Assembly (NCBI RefSeq): GCF_900591205.1
Contig: NZ_UUPU01000109.1
Location: 248,001-312,000, forward strand
DNA: 64,000 nucleotides
Direction: 5' to 3'
Source of the DNA: Pseudomonas viridiflava
GTDB lineage: Bacteria; Pseudomonadota; Gammaproteobacteria; Pseudomonadales; Pseudomonadaceae
How positions within the stretch are numbered: the first letter of the stretch is position 1; every line of letters begins with the position of its first letter. Shown piece after piece: positions 57,653 to 64,000 of the stretch. Made by a program: the position numbers and the translations under genes. A model generated the notes under the pieces. That model saw only the letters and a program-made list of their open reading frames with translations, was not told the origin of the DNA and did no database searches.

Positions 57653-58438
57653 TCAGTCTTCGAGCAGGCGGTAATGGGTGGCGCGCACCACAGCCTGCAC
57701 CCGGTTTTTGGCGCCCAATTTGTGCATTGCCGAGGCCAGGTGCAGGGTGACCACCGCCAGCGAGCGGCTCAGTTGGGTGGCGATTTCGGCGGCGGTCAGG
57801 CCGTCGGCGGCCCATTTGAGGCACTCGCGTTCGCGTTTGGTCAGGTGAATGTGCGGGTAAGTACGTAGCTCTTTACTGAACAGCGGGTAGGCCGCTTCCT
57901 GCAAGGCATGGGTAATCAGGCTGAAATCCGACAAGGTCTGCTGCGCATCCTGCAACACGCTATGGGCTTTGCCGATGCGTAGGCCGGTCAGCGAAGCGAA
58001 ACCGCCACGCGGCAGGTGGATCGGCACGCTGACGCCGCAGGTCAGTTGCTGGTCGTGCAGGTAGGACGACACAGGCGCGTGGCACGGGTCGATGATCTTT
58101 TGCAGGGCGGTGTCGGCCTTGGCTTCATACGACCACACAAACGGCGAAACCGTGCGCAGGGCCAGGTGCTGCACCGGGTCGATCTGGTAGAACCCTTTGC
58201 TGCACCACAAGGCATGCCAATCGGCCGGGGTGTTACGCAACTCCAGCACGGAGGGGGTGATCAGTGCACCATCCTGGTCGATGGGCACCGGGGTGTAGTC
58301 GTACACCAGTGCATCGAAGCCCAACTGTTGGGCGAGGATGAAAGTGTTGTCCATCTGCTCGTCCAGGCTCCTGCCCGGCATCAGACGGTGATTTAAGGCA
58401 GTCAGCTTGGCCAGCATCCGTTCTGCTCCCGAATTCAT
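57653..58438 (-). CDS. LuxR solo of the plant-signal-responsive (PsoR/OryR/PipR) type
   Basis: The 261-residue product has an N-terminal autoinducer-binding domain (residues about 15-165) and a C-terminal GerE helix-turn-helix (LTKRERECLKWAADGLTAAE). Aligned to TraR, Y61 is Trp here (W78) while W57, D70, P71, W85 and G113 are kept as W74, D87, P88, W102 and G135. Loss of Tyr61 is a mark of solos that sense plant compounds rather than acyl-homoserine lactones. No luxI was seen. Two lux-box-like sites flank the gene and point at two iminopeptidase genes. ATG 58438 gives MNSGAERML. Confidence 0.85.
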   Translation of the reverse strand: MNSGAERMLAKLTALNHRLMPGRSLDEQMDNTFILAQQLGFDALVYDYTPVPIDQDGALITPSVLELRNTPADWHALWCSKGFYQIDPVQHLALRTVSPFVWSYEAKADTALQKIIDPCHAPVSSYLHDQQLTCGVSVPIHLPRGGFASLTGLRIGKAHSVLQDAQQTLSDFSLITHALQEAAYPLFSKELRTYPHIHLTKRERECLKWAADGLTAAEIATQLSRSLAVVTLHLASAMHKLGAKNRVQAVVRATHYRLLED

Positions 58439-58497
58439 TTGAATCTCGACTTGCTGCAAGTAGAATGCCACGCCCCGGCGAAGGACTGCCAGGCCAA

Positions 58498-58517
58498 ACC
58501 TATAAGAAATGCTAGGT
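58498..58517. promoter_or_regulatory. lux-box-like element upstream of iminopeptidase-ABC operon
   Basis: ACCTATAAGAAATGCTAGGT matches NNCT-N12-AGNN, with inverted ACCTA/TAGGT ends. It lies 84 bases before the start of the rightward hydrolase (58601) and 60 bases upstream of the luxR gene's start. Confidence 0.68.
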
Positions 58518-58600
58518 TATGGACGCACGGCATCCTAGGTAGTGTTGGCCCGATACACGGCCGCTACCTGCCAGGCCGACACAACACAAGGAATGTATGC

Positions 58601-59488
58601 ATGTGGCGTGAAATTGCCCCCGACCAGCAGTACAACGTGCAAGTCGACGGCCATAACCTCGTGGTCTACAGCTTTGGCGACGGTGATGAGGTGCTGCTGT
58701 GCCTCAATGGCGGCCCCGGGCTGCCCTGTGACTACTTGCGCGACGCTCATGGTTGGCTCAAGGACCATAACCTGCGAGTGGTTGCATTCGACCAGCTTGG
58801 TACGGGCGCATCTGCCAGACCAACCGACGTTTCCTTGTGGGAAATCGGCCGTTATGTCGAAGAAGTTGAAACCGTGCGCCAAACCCTGGGCCTGGGCCGC
58901 GTGCATTTGCTCGGGCATTCCTGGGGCGGCTGGCTCGGGATCGAATACGCGATCCACTATCCCAATGCTCTGAAAAGCCTGATCCTTGAGAACACCGTCG
59001 GCGACATTCCGCACCTGTCCCAGGAGCTCGAACGCCTGCGCGGCGCGCTGGGCAGCGAAACCGTGGCCATGATGCAGCGCCACGAAGCCATGGGCACCCT
59101 GGACCACCCGCAATATCAAGCGGCCATCACCTTGCTCAACTATCGCCACGTGTGCCGCCTGGATGAATGGCCAGAGCCGGTCAAACGCTCCCTCGGCGAC
59201 TGGAACATGGGCCCCTACGAAACCATGCAGGGGCCCAACGAGTTCCTCTACGTCGGCAACCTAAAGGATTGGAACCGCATCAAGGAAATGGGCGAGTTCA
59301 GGATGCCGATCCTGATCACCACCGGCCAGCACGATGAGCTCACCCCGGCCTGCGCGATGCGCATGAAGATGGCGGCCCGCCACGCCGAACTGCATGTGTT
59401 CCCCAACAGCAGTCATATGCCTTTCTACGAGGAACCCCAGGCATATTTCCCGGTGCTGTTGGACTTTCTCGCTCGCCACCGAGGCTGA
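58601..59488 (+). CDS. Proline iminopeptidase-like alpha/beta hydrolase (B)
   Basis: This 295-residue hydrolase has NGGPGLPCDYL (Asn where the common motif has His), the nucleophile elbow LLGHSWGGWLG, an acid in TGQHDELTP and His in SSHMPFYEE. It is paralogous to hydrolase A, sharing segments such as HVCR-x2-WPE and SSHMP. It leads the peptide ABC transporter operon, three bases before the first permease gene. Start ATG 58601 follows AAGGAATGTATGC. It probably cleaves an imported N-terminal proline or related amide, though substrate is not shown. Confidence 0.87.
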   Translation: MWREIAPDQQYNVQVDGHNLVVYSFGDGDEVLLCLNGGPGLPCDYLRDAHGWLKDHNLRVVAFDQLGTGASARPTDVSLWEIGRYVEEVETVRQTLGLGRVHLLGHSWGGWLGIEYAIHYPNALKSLILENTVGDIPHLSQELERLRGALGSETVAMMQRHEAMGTLDHPQYQAAITLLNYRHVCRLDEWPEPVKRSLGDWNMGPYETMQGPNEFLYVGNLKDWNRIKEMGEFRMPILITTGQHDELTPACAMRMKMAARHAELHVFPNSSHMPFYEEPQAYFPVLLDFLARHRG

Positions 59489-59491
59489 CGG

Positions 59492-60439
59492 ATGAACCTG
59501 GCGCGCTACCGTTTTGTGTTGTCCCGGCCGCTGCAATTGCTGCCGGTGCTGTTTGGCATCAGCCTGATTACCTTTGTGCTGGTGCGCTCGATCCCCGGCG
59601 ACCCGGCGCGAGCCCTGCTCGGGTCGCGCAGCACGCCCGACGCCTTGCTGAAAATTCGCGCCCAGTACGGCCTCGACCAACCGTTGTGGCTGCAATACTT
59701 CTACTTCCTGAAAAACCTGCTCAAAGGCGACCTCGGCCAATCCCTGTTGTACAAAGTCGACGCTTTGAAGCTGATCGTCACCCGCATCGAGCCGACCCTG
59801 GTGCTGGTGCTCGGCAGCGTGGTGCTGGCGCTGCTGATTGCGGTGCCGCTGGCGACATGGGCCGCACGCAACAAAGGCGGCTGGGCAGATAACCTGATTC
59901 GCCTGTTCACCACCGTGGGCCTGGGCATGCCGGCGTTCTGGCTGGGCTTGATGCTGATCCTGCTGCTCAGTGTGCAGTGGGGCTTGTTCCCGGTGTCCGG
60001 CTACGGGCGGACTTGGCTGGACAAGGCTCACCATATGGTCTTGCCCTGCCTGACTATCGCCCTGGCGCTCTCGGCGGTGCTGGTACGTAACCTGCGGGCG
60101 AGTATGTTGATGGAGTTGCAGGCGGATCACGTCACGGCCGCCCGGGCGCGAGGGTTATCGGAAGCCGCCGTGTTTCGCCGCCATGTATTGCCCAATTCGC
60201 TGGTGCCGGCGGTCAACCTGCTGGCGGTGAATATCGGTTGGCTGATCAGCGGCACCGTGGTCATCGAAAGCCTGTTCGCCATTCCCGGCATCGGCCAATT
60301 GCTGGTGCGCGGGATTTTCACCCGTGACTACATGGTGGTGCAGGGCGTGGCCATGGTGCTGGCCTGTGCGACGGTGGTGGTCAACTTTGTCGCCGATGTG
60401 GTGACGGTGGCCCTCGACCCTCGAGTGAAGATGCAATGA
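59492..60439 (+). CDS. Dipeptide-type ABC transporter permease (DppB-like)
   Basis: The 315-residue permease has six helices, the N-terminal LFGISLITFVLVRSIPGDPA and the coupling motif EAAVFRRHVLPNSLVPAVNL. It belongs to the DppB/OppB group. It starts three bases after the hydrolase and overlaps the next permease gene by four bases. Confidence 0.94.
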   Translation: MNLARYRFVLSRPLQLLPVLFGISLITFVLVRSIPGDPARALLGSRSTPDALLKIRAQYGLDQPLWLQYFYFLKNLLKGDLGQSLLYKVDALKLIVTRIEPTLVLVLGSVVLALLIAVPLATWAARNKGGWADNLIRLFTTVGLGMPAFWLGLMLILLLSVQWGLFPVSGYGRTWLDKAHHMVLPCLTIALALSAVLVRNLRASMLMELQADHVTAARARGLSEAAVFRRHVLPNSLVPAVNLLAVNIGWLISGTVVIESLFAIPGIGQLLVRGIFTRDYMVVQGVAMVLACATVVVNFVADVVTVALDPRVKMQ

Positions 60440-61293
60440 GCAGCCGACCGTTGATTACCCCATGGCGTTTGCGTCTGCGCTTTGGTTTTCGCAATGGCCG
60501 GCTGACGGCGGCATGGGGCCTGTTGATTCTGCTGCTGTGGTTGGTCCTGGCCGTGTTTGCCCCGTGGATCGCGCCCTATGACCCGATTGCGCAGAACACC
60601 GATTTCAGCTTGCTCGGACCGAGCCTCGCGCATCCATTCGGTACGGATAACTACGGGCGGGACATCCTGTCGCGAGTGATCTGGGGCGCGCGCATCGACC
60701 TGCAGCTGGCCATCGTCGGGGTGATCTTTCCATTTATGATCGGCACCTTTATCGGTGCCGTGTCCGGCTACGTCGGCGGGCGTTTCGACAGTTTCTGCAT
60801 GCGCGTGATCGACGTGATCCTGGCGTTCCCGTTCCTGGTGTTGATGCTGGCGATCATGGCCATCCTCGGGCCGGGGTTGAAGAGCTTTTATATCGCCATG
60901 GCGCTGGTGGGCTGGGTCTCGTATGCGCGGCTGATCCGCTCGCAGATCCTGGTGCTCAAGGAAAGCGACTTTGCCCTCGCCGCCAAGAGCCTGGGCTTTG
61001 GCCATGGGCGCATTCTGTTTCGGCATTTGTTGCCGAATGCGATGTTCGGCTCGATTGTGTTTTCCATGTCCGATGCGGTGCTGGTGCTGCTTAACGGCGC
61101 GGCCGTGAGCTACCTGGGTCTGGGCGTGCAACCGCCGACCGCTGAATGGGGCACCATGGTCGCCGAAGGCCAGGCGTTTATCACCACCGCCTGGTGGATC
61201 TGCACCTTTCCGGGGCTGGCCATTGTGACCCTGGCCATGGGCTTCAGCCTGTTGGCCGATGGTGTGGCGCAAGTGCTGGGGGATCGCACATGA
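60436..61293 (+). CDS. Dipeptide-type ABC transporter permease (DppC-like)
   Basis: The 285-residue permease has about six helices, the DppC N-terminal pattern LLILLLWLVLAVFAPWIAPYDP, HPFGTDNYGRDILSRV, and the coupling motif GRILFRHLLPNAMFGSIVFS. It overlaps both neighbours by four bases. Confidence 0.94.
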   Translation: MSSRPLITPWRLRLRFGFRNGRLTAAWGLLILLLWLVLAVFAPWIAPYDPIAQNTDFSLLGPSLAHPFGTDNYGRDILSRVIWGARIDLQLAIVGVIFPFMIGTFIGAVSGYVGGRFDSFCMRVIDVILAFPFLVLMLAIMAILGPGLKSFYIAMALVGWVSYARLIRSQILVLKESDFALAAKSLGFGHGRILFRHLLPNAMFGSIVFSMSDAVLVLLNGAAVSYLGLGVQPPTAEWGTMVAEGQAFITTAWWICTFPGLAIVTLAMGFSLLADGVAQVLGDRT

Positions 61294-62246
61294 GCCTGTT
61301 GCAGGTCCGGGACCTGAGCGTGATCGCCAACAATAGCGGGCGCGATGTCACCCTGGTTGACCGTGTGTCTTTCGACCTGGCCGAAGGTGAAATCCTTGGC
61401 CTGGTGGGCGAGAGCGGTTCGGGCAAGACCATGGCCTGTCGCGGGCTGATGCGCTTGTTGCCGTCGCCCAACCTGCGGGTGCAGGGCGGTTCGGTGTGCC
61501 TGGCCGGGCGGGATTTATTGCAACTCGATGATGCCGGCATGCGTGCCGTACGCGGCGGGCAACTGGGCATGATCTTCCAGAACCCCAGCAGTCACCTTGA
61601 CCCCTTGATGCGCATCGGCGAGCAGATCGCCGAGGGCATTCGCCTGCATCAAGGTGCGTCGAAAAAGGATGCACGCCGGCAAGCCATCGAGGTGCTGCGC
61701 CAGGTCGGTATTCCGGACCCTCAGGCACGGGTCGACAACTATCCCCACGAGTTTTCCGGCGGTATGCGCCAGCGCGCCATGATCGCCGTGGCCCTGGGCT
61801 GCAACCCGCACGTGCTGATTGCCGACGAGCCGACCACCGCCCTTGATGTGACGGTGCAGGCGCAGATCCTGCGGTTGCTGCTGGAGCTGCGCGACCAGCG
61901 CGGCCTGTCGATCATCATGATTACCCATGACCTCGGCGTGGTGGCGCAGACCTGTGATTCCATTGCCGTGATGTATGCCGGGCGCCTGTGCGAACACGGC
62001 AGCAAATATGACCTGCTGGCCCACCCGCAGCACCCGTACACCGCCGGCTTGATCGACTGCCAGCCCGCCCACAGCAGTGGGCATGCCTTGCTGCGTACCA
62101 TTGCCGGCCAGCCGCCGTTGCTGGATGCCTTGCCCGCCGGTTGCCGCTTCAACCCGCGCTGCCCGCAGGTGGGCGCCTTGTGCACTGAGTTGCTGCCGGA
62201 AGGTGCGCGGGTGGCATGTCACTACCCATTGGGAGGCCGCCCATGA
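61290..62246 (+). CDS. Dipeptide-type ABC transporter ATPase (DppD-like)
   Basis: The 318-residue ATPase has Walker A GESGSGKT, signature FSGGMRQRA, Walker B VLIADEPTTALD and the C-terminal oligopeptide-type Cys pattern (CRFNPRCPQVGALC). It starts at ATG 61290 overlapping the permease stop (ATGA). Confidence 0.94.
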   Translation: MSLLQVRDLSVIANNSGRDVTLVDRVSFDLAEGEILGLVGESGSGKTMACRGLMRLLPSPNLRVQGGSVCLAGRDLLQLDDAGMRAVRGGQLGMIFQNPSSHLDPLMRIGEQIAEGIRLHQGASKKDARRQAIEVLRQVGIPDPQARVDNYPHEFSGGMRQRAMIAVALGCNPHVLIADEPTTALDVTVQAQILRLLLELRDQRGLSIIMITHDLGVVAQTCDSIAVMYAGRLCEHGSKYDLLAHPQHPYTAGLIDCQPAHSSGHALLRTIAGQPPLLDALPAGCRFNPRCPQVGALCTELLPEGARVACHYPLGGRP

Positions 62247-63214
62247 GCCTGTTGCAAATCAAGGATCTGGAGGTGCGCTTTGCGGCGTCCGGCAGTGGCC
62301 TGTTCGGCCTGAAAAAGCAGTGGGTGAGGGCGGTGAACGGGGTGTCGCTGAGCCTGGCGGCAGGCCAGACCCTGGGCTTGGTCGGCGAGTCCGGCAGCGG
62401 CAAAAGTACGCTGGGGCGGGCGATCCTGCACCTCAACCCGATCAGTGCCGGCCAGGTGTTGTTTGATGGCGTCGATATGGCCCACGGCAGCGCGATCGAC
62501 ATTGCCCGCCTGCGCCATGAAACCGCGATGATTTTCCAGGACCCGTATGCCGCGCTGAACCCGCGTCACACCATCGGCGAAACCCTTGCCGAGGTCTTGC
62601 GCGTACAACGCAAAGTCGCCGCGCAGCAGATCCCCGCCCGCGTGGTTGAGTTGCTCGACCTGGTGGGCCTGCGCCCGGAACTGGCCGGCCGCAAACCCGG
62701 CTCCCTCAGCGGCGGCCAGTGCCAGCGGGTGGGTATCGCCCGGGCGCTGGCGGTGGAGCCGCGCCTGATCATCGCCGATGAATGCGTGGCGGCACTCGAT
62801 GTGTCGATCCAGGGCCAGATCATCAATTTGCTGCTGGAGTTGCAGCAGCGCATGAACCTGGCGATCCTGTTTATCGCCCATGACCTGGCCATTGTGCGCC
62901 GCCTGTGCGATCGCGTGGCGGTGATGTACCTGGGCAAGATCGTCGAGGAAGGGCCGGTGGAGGCGGTGTTTACCGCGCCGCGCCATCCGTACACGGCAGC
63001 GCTGATCCAGGCGATTCCCGAGATTGATCCGCATCGGCCACTGCCCACGGAACCGTTGCCCGGTGAACCCCCGAGCCCGCTGAATTTGCCGACAGGCTGT
63101 GCTTTTCACCCGCGTTGCCGGTATGCGCGCGCCATGTGTTCCGTGGTGTTGCCGCCGACCCATTTCCTGCACGAGCAGCGATACAGTTGCGTGCTTGAAG
63201 AACCGTTGCTTTAA
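62243..63214 (+). CDS. Dipeptide-type ABC transporter ATPase (DppF-like)
   Basis: The 323-residue ATPase has Walker A GESGSGKST, signature LSGGQCQRV (a Cys replaces Arg/Gln commonly seen), Walker B IIADECVAALDVS (Cys replaces Pro) and the C-terminal CAFHPRCRYARAMC. It starts at ATG 62243 overlapping the previous stop by four bases. The Walker B change from ADEPV/T to ADECV is unusual but keeps the catalytic Glu. Confidence 0.92.
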   Translation: MSLLQIKDLEVRFAASGSGLFGLKKQWVRAVNGVSLSLAAGQTLGLVGESGSGKSTLGRAILHLNPISAGQVLFDGVDMAHGSAIDIARLRHETAMIFQDPYAALNPRHTIGETLAEVLRVQRKVAAQQIPARVVELLDLVGLRPELAGRKPGSLSGGQCQRVGIARALAVEPRLIIADECVAALDVSIQGQIINLLLELQQRMNLAILFIAHDLAIVRRLCDRVAVMYLGKIVEEGPVEAVFTAPRHPYTAALIQAIPEIDPHRPLPTEPLPGEPPSPLNLPTGCAFHPRCRYARAMCSVVLPPTHFLHEQRYSCVLEEPLL

Positions 63215-63246
63215 CCCTCTGCCATTCATTAACAAGGAGTTGTGAT

Positions 63247-64000
63247 ATGCAATCGCGCCACTTGAAGTTGCTCGCCGCCGCTACATTGACCGCGTGGTCG
63301 CTGACCGCCGGTTTCGCCCAGGCCGCCGGCGTCCTGACCATCGGCTGCCGTGAAGACAGCACCACCTTCGACCCGATCAAAAGCGCGCAAAACCGCGATA
63401 CCTGGGTATTTGCCAATGTCTACGACACCCTCGTGCGCGTGGATAACCTGGGCACCAAGATGGAACCGGGCCTGGCAGAAAGCTGGGAGATTTCCAAGGA
63501 CGGCCTGACCTACACCTTCAAACTGCGCGACGCGAAGTTCTCCGATGGCTCGGCGATCACCGCCGATGATGCGGCGTTCAGCCTGCTGCGTATCCGCGAT
63601 AACAAAGCTTCGCTGTGGGCTGACCCCTTCAACCTGATCAACACGGCCAAGGCTGCGGACCCGAAAACCCTGGTGGTCACCCTGAAGACCCCGGCAGTAG
63701 CCTTCCTCTCGCAACTGGCGTCGCCGACGGTGTCGATTCTGTCGGAAAAAGCCATGACCAAAATGGGCGAAGACGCCTATTCGGAAAACCCGGTGACGTC
63801 CGGTGCGTTTACCGTGGATGAATGGCGCAAGGGCGATCGGGTGATCCTGAAAAAGAACCCGAATTTCTGGCAGGCCAAGAACGTGAGCCTCGATGGCGTG
63901 GAATGGGTCTCCGTGACCGATGACAACACGCGTATGCGCATGGTGCAAAACAACGAGCTGGACACGGCGATCTTCGTGCCGTTCTCCCGGGTAGAAGAGC
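63247..64000 (+). CDS. Peptide-type extracellular solute-binding protein (3' truncated)
   Basis: The frame opens at ATG 63247, after AACAAGGAGTTGTGAT, and runs through the window end. The visible 251 residues have a signal peptide (LAAATLTAWSLTAGFAQA) and family-5 binding-protein features: GCREDSTTFDPIKSAQ, LAESWEISKDGLTYTFKLRD, and ENPVTSGAFTVDEWRKGDRV. It should capture the peptide or related compound for the preceding Dpp-like transporter. The C-terminus lies outside the window. Confidence 0.92.
   Translation, partial: MQSRHLKLLAAATLTAWSLTAGFAQAAGVLTIGCREDSTTFDPIKSAQNRDTWVFANVYDTLVRVDNLGTKMEPGLAESWEISKDGLTYTFKLRDAKFSDGSAITADDAAFSLLRIRDNKASLWADPFNLINTAKAADPKTLVVTLKTPAVAFLSQLASPTVSILSEKAMTKMGEDAYSENPVTSGAFTVDEWRKGDRVILKKNPNFWQAKNVSLDGVEWVSVTDDNTRMRMVQNNELDTAIFVPFSRVEE

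Noticed and set aside
57653..58438. A canonical quorum-sensing luxR-luxI pair
   Set aside because: No luxI-type gene lies on either side within the window, and the Tyr61 position is Trp.
1..64000. CRISPR arrays, insertion sequences, prophage, tRNA or rRNA genes
   Set aside because: I found no regularly spaced direct repeats, transposase or integrase genes, or structural RNA genes.

Overview
The window looks like core chromosome of a Pseudomonas species of the P. fluorescens group. The evidence is the high G+C content and codon use, many fluorescens-type REP palindromes (core TGTGGGAGC-GGCTTGC), and gene order recalled from P. aeruginosa: sthA-GDPD-PilZ-lolCDE and copSR-cupredoxin-queF-DUF4404-HAD-mlaA-PilZ-rssBC-tal-dusA. 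These comparisons are from memory; no search was run.

Layout. 0-8.2 kb: 3' part of a long glyceraldehyde-3-phosphate dehydrogenase gene, a periplasmic chalcone-isomerase-like protein, soluble transhydrogenase sthA, glycerophosphodiesterase, a PilZ protein and the lipoprotein-release transporter lolC-lolD-lolE. 8.2-18.6 kb: copper two-component system copRS facing a Met-rich cupredoxin across a cop-box-like site, then queF, DUF4404, a phosphonatase-like HAD protein without its catalytic aspartates, mlaA, PilZ, rssB-rssC, tal and dusA. 18.6-23.4 kb: an accessory-looking patch with a decayed ParE toxin, DUF6124, a tiny lipoprotein, an AttH/CrtC-like lipocalin, a small kinase-like protein and an MFS exporter.

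23.5-37.1 kb: a four-gene phosphorelay (hybrid kinase, REC-EAL regulator, second hybrid kinase with HPt, NarL-type regulator) running head-on into a six-gene chaperone-usher fimbrial operon. The gene order matches pvrS-pvrR-rcsC-rcsB beside cupD of P. aeruginosa PAPI-1, so it most likely switches fimbriae and local c-di-GMP. 37.5-48.7 kb: mqo, an NADP-dinucleotide oxidoreductase, LysR regulators, an EamA exporter, small envelope proteins, a VapBC-like toxin-antitoxin pair with an operator palindrome, RidA, ppnN, an LpxO-like lipid A hydroxylase and fabV. 48.8-56.6 kb: HAD phosphatase, LysR plus an ArgD-like aminotransferase, then a purine uptake cluster (punR, punC, Tsx-like channel, NCS2 permease).

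56.6-64 kb: the most distinctive locus. A LuxR-type regulator of the plant-signal-responsive solo kind (PsoR/OryR/XccR/PipR) lies between two paralogous proline-iminopeptidase-like hydrolases. The rightward one leads a dipeptide-type ABC transporter operon whose solute-binding gene runs off the window. No luxI was found. Each iminopeptidase gene has an upstream 20-bp NNCT-N12-AGNN element (57622-57641 and 58498-58517) that reads as a lux box. The simplest model is that the LuxR protein senses an imported peptide or plant-derived compound and induces its uptake and hydrolysis.
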